A DNA stretch of 64,000 bases, from positions 16,169,219 to 16,233,218 of the forward strand of contig OY482862.1 in assembly GCA_960531495.1 (NCBI GenBank), written 5' to 3'. The notes under the pieces were generated by a model. It did no database searches, was not told the DNA's origin, and was given only the letters and a program-made list of their open reading frames with translations. A program made the position numbers and the translations under genes. Positions 45,101-63,952 of this stretch are shown here, piece after piece; position 1 is the stretch's first letter, and every line of letters starts with the position of its first letter. Origin of the DNA: Zeus faber (Eukaryota; Chordata; Actinopteri; Zeiformes; Zeidae).

Positions 45101-46341
45101 TAAATGGAATTGTCCTCGGTTGTGTTTGTGCGTGGGCGTTGTCGTCGCGCTTTTCATTTCCATATGAAACAACATAATGAAACGAGAGCTAATTACAGAG
45201 ACTTTCCTCCCAAAGCCAATAGATTATACGGTATGTACACGAGAATAGAGAACACATAACCGCCTGGTCTCTCTCCGGCAATTCATTAAAAACGACGCGT
45301 GAAAGCTCATTTTAGTGGGGTTTTTTTTGGGGGGGGTTTGACTGCGACTGGGGCGGGAACCACAAAGCGGCCACTTGCGCCGCCACACTTGGCATCTTTA
45401 ACCCGTTGAGAGCTGCCGCTTCCACGGCTCAACCCATCACGCCGCCCGCAATAAATTATCTACAGGTACTCCTCACTTAACGACCAGGTCGTGAACCAAA
45501 TTGGTCGATAAGCGATGAACCCGTGTTATTTCACGATAAGGGGGCGTGGCTGGTATATATAGTGAATATAGTGTGTATATACAGTAGTGTATGTAGTATA
45601 TATAGTGTTATTTCACGGTAAAGGGGCCTGGCTGGTATATATAGTGAATATAGTGTATATACAGTAGTGTATGTAGGATATATAGTGTTATTTCACGGTG
45701 TGGGGAAGTGGCCATTGCAAACGCTAGCGTAGTGAATACTGACAGACTGCGGGAATGAGACTGAGAACGCTGATAAGATGAGATGAATACAGTGTATATA
45801 GTATATATAGTGCATATAGTATATATAGTTGTGGCATATATAGTATATATAGTGCAGATAGTATATATAGTTGTGGCATATATACAGTATATAGTATATA
45901 AAGGGTGACACACACGCAGCGCGCACGCCGCAGTATTGTACACAGTCTACAATACAGACTGGTCAGAGAGCTGGTTGTAAGTCCAAACGGTCGTTAAACA
46001 GGTAGCTGGTTAAGTGAGGAGTACCTGTACTTCGTTCCCGTGTCAGCCACAGCTTTGCTCTCTTTCGCTCTCCCTGACCCTCGCTCCACCCTCCCCAGAC
46101 GCTGGTGAAGTTGAACCCCAAACTGCAGCCCATGCTGGACATGATCCAGGCCAACCGGTCCCGGTGGGAGGAGCTGAACGAGGAGCGGCAGCGCGGCCAG
46201 AGCGGCTCCCGGTCCCCGGGTCACCGCGCCGGCGAGAGCGCGGACACCAGCGGAGCCGTGACGGCCTCCGCCGGGAACGCGCCGTGCCTTGTCGGCGGCA
46301 GCGTCAGCGCCGACGGCGACCCGTCCAAGCCGGCGAGCTAG
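9472..46341 (+). CDS. pde11a: Dual 3',5'-cyclic-AMP/GMP phosphodiesterase 11A, long (A4-like) form, 20 coding exons, complete
   Basis: Hydrolyses cAMP and cGMP to 5'-AMP and 5'-GMP. The exons total 2841 nt with stop (946 residues; human long form 933), all with GT-AG introns and compatible phases. Order: N-terminal regulatory tail with RRAS (Ser104) and RKAS (Ser149) kinase-type sites and Pro/Ala tracts; GAF-A about 195-355; GAF-B about 375-560; catalytic domain about 590-900. In the catalytic domain, HNWRH (648-652) supplies the proton-donor and first metal His. HDLDH (688-692) gives His688/Asp689, ACDLG gives Asp800, and Gln853 in LQLEW is the invariant nucleotide-binding glutamine. All key residues are present, so the enzyme should be active. 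The start is the first in-frame ATG after an upstream TGA, with G at -3 and +4. The C-terminal tail is longer than in mammals. Neighbours are cycs upstream and agps in convergent orientation downstream. Confidence 0.97.
10497..10546. repeat. (CG)n(CA)n microsatellite
   Basis: Short CG-alternating run passing into a CA-dinucleotide run, about 160 bp after exon 1. Confidence 0.95.
10636..10958. mobile_element. Probable decayed hAT-like non-autonomous element
   Basis: The left end resembles the common hAT inverted-repeat theme AGTGGTTCTTAA. The right end, read on the minus strand, gives the related CAGTTATTATCAACC followed by a run ending GGGCCCCC. There is no ORF. The ends are diverged and the family call is inferred from pattern only. 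Confidence 0.35.
11199..11357 (+). CDS. pde11a: pde11a exon 2 (residues 289-341)
   Basis: 159 nt, phase 0 at both ends. Completes most of GAF-A and contains the NK...FTEDDE signature typical of cyclic-nucleotide-binding GAF domains. Confidence 0.95.
15136..15675 (-). pseudogene. Reverse transcriptase fragment of the Rex3-like element
   Basis: Longest open piece of the RT domain (about 180 residues). It has the fingers motif (SNYRGITLL), the QGCPLSP segment and the FADD box, but lacks the stretch that normally carries the first metal-binding Asp. It is disconnected by frame changes from the endonuclease part (16070-17130) and from the C-terminal part (14385-15076). Confidence 0.8.
16070..17130 (-). 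pseudogene. Endonuclease part of the Rex3-like element
   Basis: Apurinic-type endonuclease domain in two overlapping frames: 16807-17130 for the GTWNVTSL start and 16070-16984 for the rest, with an internal loss of about 15 residues after the start motif. It retains [10 protein letters not shown] and a STDHQL-type C-terminal motif, so the domain is recognisable though frameshifted. Confidence 0.78.
17806..17819. repeat. Poly-T tract
   Basis: Part of a T run from about 17798 to 17819 in intron 2. Confidence 0.8.
18816..19008 (+). mobile_element. tRNA-derived SINE
   Basis: The 5' end is tRNA-like with a pol III A box (TAGCTCAGGCGG, 18824-18835) and B box (GGTTCGATCCC, 18869-18879) at normal spacing. 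The middle has the CTTGAGCAAGACACTTAACC segment, and the tail the GCTTTGGATAAAAGCGTCTG segment common to fish SINEs with LINE-derived 3' ends. No CCA end or intact cloverleaf, so it is not a functional tRNA gene. A clear target-site duplication was not identified. Confidence 0.85.
19488..19547. repeat. (TG)n microsatellite
   Basis: TG-dinucleotide run with TA and GC interruptions and TGCG units at its right end. Confidence 0.95.
20245..20345 (-). mobile_element. Probable short LINE 3' fragment
   Basis: The ATTCAGAATCAGAATTC-type start followed by ATACAAGTTTGTTGTGGTAAAG and TGCACAGACAA matches the reversed form of a very common fish non-LTR 3' terminus. It is degenerate, has no ORF, and is followed by an A-rich/(AAT)n stretch. 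Confidence 0.4.
20346..20515. repeat. A-rich and (AAT)n tract
   Basis: Low-complexity A-rich sequence including about eleven AAT units at 20366-20401. Confidence 0.9.
21260..21591 (+). mobile_element. Solo LTR of an LTR retrotransposon
   Basis: 332 bp starting TGTAG and ending CTACA (perfect 5-bp terminal inverted repeat with TG...CA ends), flanked by ATAC at 21256-21259 and 21592-21595, a 4-bp target-site duplication. A poly(A) signal AATAAA sits at 21538-21543, about 50 bp before the end, as expected for R-U5. No internal retroelement sequence or second LTR is present, so it looks like a recombined solo LTR. The superfamily (Ty3-like versus other) cannot be told. Confidence 0.75.
22834..22923 (+). 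CDS. pde11a: pde11a exon 3 (residues 342-371)
   Basis: 90 nt, phase 0; the end of GAF-A and the connecting helix to GAF-B ([14 protein letters not shown] then [12 protein letters not shown]). Acceptor CAG at 22831-22833, donor GTGAGG. Confidence 0.95.
22924..23582 (+). other. pde11a intron 3
   Basis: 659 bp, unique sequence with a (TTG)n stretch just before the acceptor (23536-23576). Nothing else is seen. Confidence 0.85.
23583..23723 (+). CDS. pde11a: pde11a exon 4 (residues 372-418)
   Basis: 141 nt, phase 0; start of GAF-B ([17 protein letters not shown] ... [14 protein letters not shown]). Donor GTACCT is weaker than the others but joins exactly to exon 5. Confidence 0.94.
23798..24344. 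mobile_element. Probable decayed hAT-like MITE
   Basis: The left end reads GCCTCAAACTCCAACTAACT. The right end, on the minus strand, begins CAGATCAAGCGTCTCAAATC and then GGCCCATGGACCAC. Both resemble the CAGGGGTGTCAAACTC / GGCCCGCGGGCC theme of hAT elements. There is no ORF. The relic occupies most of intron 4. Family call inferred. Confidence 0.4.
24056..24135 (-). mobile_element. Nested LINE-tail-like fragment
   Basis: Read on the minus strand: TTTTACTGCATATATGTATG then TATGTGACAAATTAACC and finally AATCTTGAATCTTG. This is the same layout as the 3' end of the insert at 6265-6580, suggesting the same repeat family. It interrupts the hAT-like relic. Confidence 0.45.
24411..24475 (+). CDS. 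pde11a: pde11a exon 5 (residues 419-440, last codon split)
   Basis: 65 nt, starting at [18 protein letters not shown] of GAF-B, ending in phase 2 with donor GTAAAG. Confidence 0.94.
24476..27736 (+). other. pde11a intron 5
   Basis: 3261 bp. A large CA microsatellite lies at 24668-24791; the rest is unique sequence with no recognised gene. A perfect 9-bp inverted repeat with a 3-bp loop is at 27331-27351. Confidence 0.85.
24668..24791. repeat. (AC)n microsatellite
   Basis: About 120 bp of nearly pure CA/AC dinucleotides with a few GC and CC interruptions. Confidence 0.97.
27737..27869 (+). CDS. pde11a: pde11a exon 6 (residues 440-484)
   Basis: 133 nt; GAF-B core ([20 protein letters not shown] ... 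[14 protein letters not shown]). Acceptor CCAG at 27733-27736 and donor GTAACC. Confidence 0.95.
28385..28548. repeat. TA/TG-rich microsatellite, left part
   Basis: Mixed TATG, TGTG and TATA units up to the left end of the Tc1-like element. The same composition resumes right after the element. Confidence 0.9.
28549..30003 (+). mobile_element. Tc1/mariner-type transposon with both inverted repeats, transposase defective
   Basis: 1455 bp flanked by TA (28547-28548, 30004-30005). Left terminus CACTACTCACAAAAAGTTAG; the right terminus is its inverse, with about two mismatches over the first 45 bp. The interior encodes a Tc1-family transposase on the plus strand. It has a helix-turn-helix N-terminal region (near 28916-29290), the first Asp in LFSDEGRF (near 29280-29305), the second in VDDNAPAH (near 29550-29575) and the Glu in NPIENLWD (near 29605-29630). 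Only about 20 codons separate the last two motifs where about 34 are expected, so some 40 bp appear deleted, and there are two further frame changes. The copy is therefore non-autonomous, though its ends look usable. Confidence 0.92.
28916..29790 (+). pseudogene. Broken Tc1-like transposase ORF
   Basis: The reading frame shifts near 29275 and again near 29390, and a short deletion near 29583-29590 removes the segment before SPDLNP. Recognisable order: HTH region, [32 protein letters not shown], then [11 protein letters not shown] and a C-terminal SIRRRC segment. Dead as a single protein. Confidence 0.85.
30004..30268. repeat. TA/TG-rich microsatellite, right part
   Basis: Continuation of the tract interrupted by the Tc1-like element, with ATGT, ATAC and CACA units. 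A further (TA)n run is at 30333-30352. Confidence 0.9.
30506..30581 (+). CDS. pde11a: pde11a exon 7 (residues 485-510, last codon split)
   Basis: 76 nt; [20 protein letters not shown] of GAF-B. Donor GTAAGT is consensus; phase 1. Confidence 0.95.
30973..31079. repeat. (TG)n microsatellite
   Basis: About 105 bp of TG dinucleotides with TATG interruptions and a CGTGTGCG end. Confidence 0.97.
32003..32272. mobile_element. Possible hAT-like relic
   Basis: The left end TTTTCCAAAATGGGGTCTGC is followed by CTCCCTAGGTGTCTGTGAAG. The right end, on the minus strand, reads GGTCCCCAATTTTGGACCGC. This arrangement is common in hAT-derived non-autonomous repeats. No ORF; ends diverged. Confidence 0.35.
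33042..33109 (+). CDS. pde11a: pde11a exon 8 (residues 510-532)
   Basis: 68 nt; [22 protein letters not shown], the GAF-B counterpart of the NK-F-DE signature. Followed by a 131-bp intron (33110-33240). Confidence 0.95.
33241..33333 (+). CDS. pde11a: pde11a exon 9 (residues 533-563)
   Basis: 93 nt, phase 0; end of GAF-B and linker helix toward the catalytic domain ([20 protein letters not shown]). Donor GTAAGG. Confidence 0.95.
33334..34511 (+). other. pde11a intron 9
   Basis: 1178 bp. Poly-T near 33405-33418 and a poly-C run near 33630-33643; no other recognised feature. Confidence 0.8.
34512..34562 (+). CDS. pde11a: pde11a exon 10 (residues 564-580)
   Basis: 51 nt, phase 0 on both sides; [17 protein letters not shown], leading into the catalytic domain. 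The smallest exon. Confidence 0.94.
34563..36493 (+). other. pde11a intron 10
   Basis: 1931 bp, unusually GC/CpG-rich for an intron, especially 34680-35460 and 35830-36180, with a GGCTGC/GGCGGC run near 36013-36055. It ends in a CT-rich tract before exon 11. No coding sequence recognised. Confidence 0.8.
36400..36435. repeat. (CT)n tract before exon 11
   Basis: CT-dinucleotide run about 60 bp upstream of the exon 11 acceptor, merging with the polypyrimidine tract. Confidence 0.85.
36494..36640 (+). CDS. pde11a: pde11a exon 11 (residues 581-629)
   Basis: 147 nt, phase 0; start of the catalytic domain ([20 protein letters not shown] ... [11 protein letters not shown]). Acceptor AAG, donor GTGAGG. 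Confidence 0.95.
36641..37312 (+). other. pde11a intron 11
   Basis: 672 bp. CT-rich tract at the 5' end, then AT-rich unique sequence. No further feature. Confidence 0.85.
36653..36709. repeat. (CT)n/(CTGT)n tract after exon 11
   Basis: CT run with TGTC units beginning 13 bp after the exon 11 donor. Confidence 0.9.
37313..37420 (+). CDS. pde11a: pde11a exon 12 (residues 630-665)
   Basis: 108 nt, phase 0. Contains HNWRHAFNV: His648 is the expected proton donor and His652 the first metal ligand. Confidence 0.96.
37646..37744. repeat. (CA)n microsatellite
   Basis: About 100 bp of CA dinucleotides with GC interruptions. Confidence 0.97.
38081..38115. repeat. (TG)n microsatellite abutting exon 13
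   Basis: TG run ending about 20 bp upstream of the exon 13 acceptor AG (38134-38135). Confidence 0.95.
38136..38245 (+). CDS. pde11a: pde11a exon 13 (residues 666-702, last codon split)
   Basis: 110 nt; contains [10 protein letters not shown] with metal ligands His688 and Asp689. The donor is AA|GTAGGG, leaving a split Lys codon that is completed by exon 14. Confidence 0.95.
38262..38322. repeat. (TC)n microsatellite directly after exon 13
   Basis: About 60 bp of TC dinucleotides starting 17 bp after the donor. Confidence 0.97.
38745..38802. repeat. (GT)n/(GTGC)n tract before exon 14
   Basis: GT-alternating run with GC units that ends about 13 bp before the exon 14 acceptor, where a normal polypyrimidine tract would be expected. 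Confidence 0.9.
38816..38906 (+). CDS. pde11a: pde11a exon 14 (residues 702-732)
   Basis: 91 nt; [20 protein letters not shown] and following, a conserved part of the active-site region. Acceptor CCAG, donor GTGCGC. Confidence 0.94.
38907..40122 (+). other. pde11a intron 14
   Basis: 1216 bp, mostly GC-balanced unique sequence, poly-G near 40080-40088. No recognised feature. Confidence 0.8.
40123..40223 (+). CDS. pde11a: pde11a exon 15 (residues 733-766, last codon split)
   Basis: 101 nt; [20 protein letters not shown] then [11 protein letters not shown]. The donor is inside the Glu codon (GA|GTACGT). Confidence 0.95.
40509..40586 (+). CDS. pde11a: pde11a exon 16 (residues 766-792, last codon split)
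   Basis: 78 nt; [20 protein letters not shown] and following. Preceded by a 285-bp intron with no feature, followed by a 101-bp intron. Confidence 0.95.
40688..40751 (+). CDS. pde11a: pde11a exon 17 (residues 792-813)
   Basis: 64 nt; [20 protein letters not shown]. Asp800 is the later metal-site aspartate of class I phosphodiesterases. Donor GTGAAG is weak, followed by a 99-bp stop-free intron. Confidence 0.95.
40752..40850 (+). other. pde11a intron 17 (99 bp, stop-free and in frame)
   Basis: The intron length is a multiple of three and it has no stop codon in the pde11a frame. Unspliced RNA would therefore add 33 residues between Lys813 and Val814 and stay in frame. The splice sites are GTGAAG and CTGTGCAG. 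Confidence 0.85.
40851..40925 (+). CDS. pde11a: pde11a exon 18 (residues 814-838)
   Basis: 75 nt, phase 0; [20 protein letters not shown]. Donor GTGAGT. Confidence 0.95.
41674..41706. repeat. (GT)n microsatellite
   Basis: Pure GT run followed by G-rich sequence. Confidence 0.95.
41842..42246. repeat. GT-rich variable minisatellite
   Basis: About 405 bp made of GTGTGT, TTTGGTGTGTGGTGTG and GTGGGGTGTG blocks in varying order. It has stop-free frames on both strands, which produces long meaningless ORFs rich in Cys/Val or His/Thr. Confidence 0.95.
42518..42566 (+). mobile_element. Possible LINE/SINE 3'-end remnant
   Basis: TATGAAAGGCGCTATACATA followed by AAAGATTATTATTATT resembles the frequent fish repeat terminus GAAAGGCGCTATATAA plus a trinucleotide tail. 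Very short, 25 bp from the exon 19 acceptor. Confidence 0.4.
42592..42675 (+). CDS. pde11a: pde11a exon 19 (residues 839-866)
   Basis: 84 nt, phase 0; [20 protein letters not shown], containing invariant Gln853. Donor GTAAAG. Confidence 0.95.
42676..46098 (+). other. pde11a intron 19
   Basis: 3423 bp. Mostly unique DNA; the last 640 bp are a Tigger-like MITE (45463-46027) and a 71-bp remainder before the acceptor. Confidence 0.85.
45463..46027. mobile_element. Tigger/mariner-like MITE
   Basis: 565 bp bounded by TA (45461-45462, 46028-46029), with perfect 19-bp inverted ends CAGGTACTCCTCACTTAAC. A TTAACGACC motif recurs near both ends, directly after the first 16 bp on the left and about 12 bp further in on the right. 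The interior is a TATATAGTGTATA-rich low-complexity region with a duplicated block of about 70 bp (45530-45690). No transposase. TA duplication and CAGGT ends suggest the pogo/Tigger group. Confidence 0.8.
46099..46341 (+). CDS. pde11a: pde11a exon 20 (residues 867-946, stop TAG)
   Basis: 243 nt. [20 protein letters not shown] then [10 protein letters not shown] is the conserved terminal helix; the remaining about 45 residues are Gly/Ser/Ala-rich, unconserved and longer than the mammalian tail. Confidence 0.94.
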   Translation, partial: TLVKLNPKLQPMLDMIQANRSRWEELNEERQRGQSGSRSPGHRAGESADTSGAVTASAGNAPCLVGGSVSADGDPSKPAS

Positions 46342-46982
46342 TTCCCCCGACCGCCGCCTCAGGCCAATATTTTAGCCTCTCTTCCCCCCCACCTGGGGTG
46401 CAGCCTGTGCTGCGGTGCACGCAGAGGTTCTTGGGGCTCTGCTCGCCGCTAGAGACAAGCTTTGGATCGTTTAGATCGTTGCTGGAGGGTCCCCCCCACC
46501 CGGTGCACCGAGCCCCCCCCCCCCCGAGGCCTTGGGCGGTGCTTGGGCGGAGCGGGAAACAGAGCGTCCACTCCAGGGTGCCGATACCAACCATACGATG
46601 GGCATTGGACGGTTCCACTGCAGCCTCACACACACACACTGCAAGGCATGGAGACTTTGGGAGGGAAAACCTGACGTTTCTCCTTTTTCTGTTGTTCTTT
46701 TTGCTCTTGGTTCCTATCTGTTGCAAGCCTTTTGTCTTGGGGGAGCGGGTGGTGGGGTTGTTGCTACGTTTTGTAAATCTGTACATAGGTTATTGAATTT
46801 GAAGGAGGTGTTATATGCAAGTGCTGTCTAAAATCAACAACAACAACAAAAAACAACTAAGTAGGCTTTGGATCGCAACTTGTCTGCGGAGTTCCCGTGG
46901 GGAACGACGGGACCTGTGGCGATGCTTGCAACGCTCTGCTCCCTCCTCCTTCCCTCCTGTGCCTTGTCTAAGGATCCTTGTG

Positions 46983-47015
<33 letters not shown>

Positions 47016-47325
47016 CATGGCCTCTCAACCGGGCTCCCACGTCCAGTCGTCGAAAAACCAACTCACGCCCCGATCCTGACCCCACGGAGCGTTGAAAAAA
47101 AAAACAACCTGCGAGGGCATTTCTTCTGCCAAATTTAACTGTTAGTTAAGAATTTGTAGAATATCAGCTTGATAAAATGTGCACGGAAACACACACACAC
47201 TAATGTGCCTTGAGATTTTTTCTGATATCATATTTAAATGATTCGCTAAAACATTACCTTAGTAATCTGCAATTTTTTCCGTAACCGTCCATTAAAGGTA
47301 AATATGTGAATTTTAAATATATGGG

Positions 47326-47330
<5 letters not shown>

Positions 47331-47388
<58 letters not shown>
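47331..47388. repeat. (CA)n microsatellite in the pde11a 3' region
   Basis: About 58 bp of CA dinucleotides. Confidence 0.95.
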
Positions 47389-47980
47389 ACACCCCTGTAA
47401 AACAACAACAACAACAGTTTCAGTCAAGTTTTTATGATGCTGATCTTCCCAGTTCTGAAGTTACCGTCACCCTATTCTTCTAGTTTCATTCGGGAACAAC
47501 CTTTGAATTGTGTTGTCGCTTTGTTGATTGGAGTTCAAAACCGTGACTGTGCACATTGTGTGACATGACTTGTGTGCTACCGGGGTCAAAGGTCGACCTA
47601 TCATTTGAAATGCATGTTTAATTTCCCCTGCGGTGTTGACTTCAAACCAACTGCTGTGGATGTAGCAAACGTGAGCCAACAAATACCTCGTCTCTCAAAA
47701 GTTTACTGGTGAAGCACATTTAATTCAAATGCATGAGTACATTTCTATTGCATCATGTCACGTGAATTATTAATATCGATGTTCTATTTTTATATCCGGT
47801 TGCAAAACGTGGCCAACTTTACCTTGATGGGGTTTTTCTTTTGCAACGTACTTTGCGTACAATGTGCTTCTTGTCGTTTCCCCCCTGTAAGGATTATGTT
47901 TGGTTCGTGAAGGCCACGAGAGAGAGAGAGAGACCTAAGGCATGGACTGGCAAATGTGCAATGTTTCTGTTATGACTTTA

Positions 47981-47990
47981 AATAAATAAA
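47981..47990 (+). terminator. Candidate poly(A) signal of pde11a
   Basis: Two overlapping AATAAA hexamers (47981-47986 and 47985-47990), followed by an A run and T/G-rich sequence. Confidence 0.55.
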
Positions 47991-48535
47991 GGAAAAAAAA
48001 TGCTGCTAAACCTCAGTGGTTGGCGTCCTGATGCGTGAAGAACTACAAGGCATACAGTGTACAAGGCATACACAGTGTACAAGGCATACACAGTGTAGTG
48101 TGTGGTGTTTTCTGTTCTCGTCCTGGTGCCGTGCTGACCCCTTGTGGACAAAAGTGTTACTACATGGGAATGCAAGTGACCAACATCTAAATAGTGGAGC
48201 ATCTCACTGCAAATCTTGTTAGTGGATGCATTTAATGATTTGTTTTAAAGGCAAAGGTAATGAAACGGGCCCATATTTCAGAAATACACCCATTTAAAGG
48301 GATTCACACTATGAATCAATATCAGTTATGCATCCCTAATATCACCCTCCGAGAAACACCCCCCCGGTCTTAAAAGCTCTAATCCCTAATCACAGGCCAT
48401 AAACTCAGAGGGATATGTAATGTCTGCCTTTGAAGCCGGGCAGAACGCTGCTGCCTCCATTGAAGGGTGGTGGTGCTGGTGACGTCAGCGGCGGTGTGTG
48501 GGAGGCTGCGTGGGCGGCGATAACTCCTCAGGGAG

Positions 48536-48568
<33 letters not shown>

Positions 48569-48738
48569 AGAAGACTCTGACAGGAAGCAAAGAAAGAGAT
48601 GTTTTAAAACTCCTCGAGTGGATTACCTTGAGCTCAGCTGGGCCCGGGCGGAGTAAGCCTGCGCTCCGGGGGGAGTGGGCGACCAAACAAAGACCTCCTC
48701 ATCCGGCTGCATGCGCACAGAGGTTCTGCCGCAGCTGA

Positions 48739-48772
<34 letters not shown>

Positions 48773-48879
48773 GCAGCAATAAAAACAATTAAAAAAATAA
48801 AAAGTCAAAATGTGTAGGTAAGAGGTCGAGAGTTCGATGGTTTCCTCAACGCCACAGAAGAACATTGACAAGTTAATCT
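47991..48879. other. Convergent intergenic region pde11a/agps
   Basis: About 0.9 kb between the inferred 3' ends. It contains three near-identical 18-bp tandem units (about 48040-48095), a GT run (48539-48566) and an (AAT)n run (48739-48770). No gene recognised. Confidence 0.6.
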
Positions 48880-48885
48880 TTTATT
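48880..48885 (-). terminator. Candidate poly(A) signal of agps
   Basis: TTTATT on the plus strand, i.e. AATAAA on the agps strand, about 1.97 kb after the stop codon. It is the first clear signal found downstream of the stop. Confidence 0.45.
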
Positions 48886-50027
48886 TCAATGTATTGCACA
48901 AACAGCATTGACAAAATGTGTGTGAATGTTAGTACATTGTTGTTAGAAGTGGAAGATAAACATTCTAATCGAAGGTTCCATCAGCGTATCAAACTGTTCA
49001 GAAAATGCTGTGAGATGGTGGCAGGTCCCAAACCCAAACCATTTCCTTCATAACAGTGTTTTTTTTTTAAATTCCTAATTAGGAACGACAGAAACTTTGG
49101 GAAGGTAGTGGAGGTCGTAGTCTGGGGATCGAAAACGCAAGGAGGGGAAGGCCAGAAGTAATGATGCCGGGACCGATCGGGGCCACAAGGACCCGCTCAG
49201 GTTGCGCAGGTTAAACGGATCAGTCGACAAGGAAAAATAAAAACAATAAACAAGAAAAACAGTACTTTCAGAGGAACTCAAGTAGCTCATTTATCAAAGC
49301 TCAACGTTTAAACCACAATCATTTGGTTATTACTAACATTTCAGTAAAGCCTAGTTTCAAATTGCAGTATGGTTATAGTCTTTAAAAAAAAATAATAATA
49401 ATAAAAAATAAAAAAATAAACACATTAGTGCCAGTTAGTTTCATTTTTGTGCTTGGGAGAATCAGGGCAACAACGGATATTGTACAGTGTTATCGTGTAA
49501 TGTTGTACAGAAATATTTACTACATGTAATAGTTACAGTAACAGTTATAAATATCAATACATTTTACACATCAACAGGATGTCACCGTTTCTGCATATGC
49601 CAATTAATAAAAAAAAAAAAAAACAACAAAAAAAAATAAAACAAAGAAAACCCTTGTATTACTAAATGTGCAGATGCCCTTCCTGTGCACATCGTGTACA
49701 GACAGGGCGCGCGCAGAGATGGAGAAGGTTCCGTTTTGAGTCTTTGGTTGGACAACAGCAGCATAGGCCTCTGAAAGCAAAGCGGGGAGGATCTAAACTC
49801 TATGGCTTTTGTCCAATAAACCGTTCAGGTAAACAAACCATGCATGGTAAAAGCTCTCAGTACAAAAACAGAATATACACGTATTCATTTATAGCCATAT
49901 TCTTGTTTTTTAGTTTCTTTTCCCTACCAAAATTAATCTTATCAAAGTTTGGAAGTTGCGGGGACTTCAGTACCACGAGGTACCATTTTCGTTGAAATGT
50001 AGAGGCGCGCGCGCGCACACGCACACG

Positions 50028-50060
<33 letters not shown>

Positions 50061-50853
50061 CAATAAAACTGTTTTGAAAAAATACACATCTCTTGTGGCA
50101 ATAGGTAAGGAAAACATAGGCATAGAGACGTGTACGGAGGGATGGACACTGATAGTAATCGGGGGGGAAAGACAACACAGTGATCCAAACTTTTTTTTTT
50201 TTTTTTTTTTTTTTCACAGGGACCCGTTTGTAGAAGACCAGAGGGTTTGTGGAGAAGGGAAAAAGGCAGACACAGCTTTAGAAAGGCACAGAGCTTTAGG
50301 GAGCGCATTCATCAAGAACTTACTGCCAAAGTAGTGCCAGACACCACAACTGGAAACACCACGAGGTTACAAATATATAAAAAAATAGGTTAATCAAGTT
50401 GGCGTGGATTGTTAGGAAACAGTTTGAACAGCAAGCGAACTACGACATATCAAGGTATTGCATCACGTCTATAATTTCATCGGAAAGGGGAGGCCGGGAT
50501 CCGACGGGAATCCCTCTGGTCCCCCGCGCGCCGAGCGTTTCACCTCAGACGACGGACGAACTCTGACCCACGGGAGCGAATGGCAAAGATCAGTGACTGA
50601 TTGTTACAGTGTATTGAGCGCAATAAAAAAAACGTAAAAGGAAGCGGGGTGAATGATCCGTCGGGAGTGAATTAAGAAATGGCACCGAATGACAGTTTTC
50701 ATTGACAAACACACGACAACTTCTGTCCTTCAAATTCACTCTTTTTTTTTTTTTTTTGCAACCTTACGTTTTCTTCCATTTCCAAATGCGCAGCAGAAGC
50801 TGTTAGAAGGTTAAAAGGTTGAAAATGATTAACGACGAAATAATCTGGAGAAT
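48886..50853 (-). other. agps 3' untranslated region (inferred)
   Basis: AT-rich sequence with A-rich tracts, a CG/CA microsatellite (50004-50060) and poly-T at 50191-50213. No coding potential recognised. Confidence 0.5.
50004..50060. repeat. (GC)n(CA)n microsatellite
   Basis: Short GC-alternating run followed by CA dinucleotides. Confidence 0.95.
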
Positions 50854-63752
<12,899 letters not shown>

Positions 63753-63952
63753 NNNNNNNNNNNNNNNNNNNNNNNNNNNNNNNNNNNNNNNNNNNNNNNN
63801 NNNNNNNNNNNNNNNNNNNNNNNNNNNNNNNNNNNNNNNNNNNNNNNNNNNNNNNNNNNNNNNNNNNNNNNNNNNNNNNNNNNNNNNNNNNNNNNNNNNN
63901 NNNNNNNNNNNNNNNNNNNNNNNNNNNNNNNNNNNNNNNNNNNNNNNNNNNN
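63753..63952. other. Assembly gap (200 N)
   Basis: Exactly 200 N characters, a usual placeholder for a gap of unknown size. Confidence 0.99.

Larger units (their letters stand above)
46342..47990 (+). other. pde11a 3' untranslated region (inferred)
   Basis: GC-rich at first, with poly-C near 46516-46524, a poly-A run at 46982-47013 and a CA microsatellite at 47331-47388, ending at tandem AATAAA signals. No ORF of note. Confidence 0.6.
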
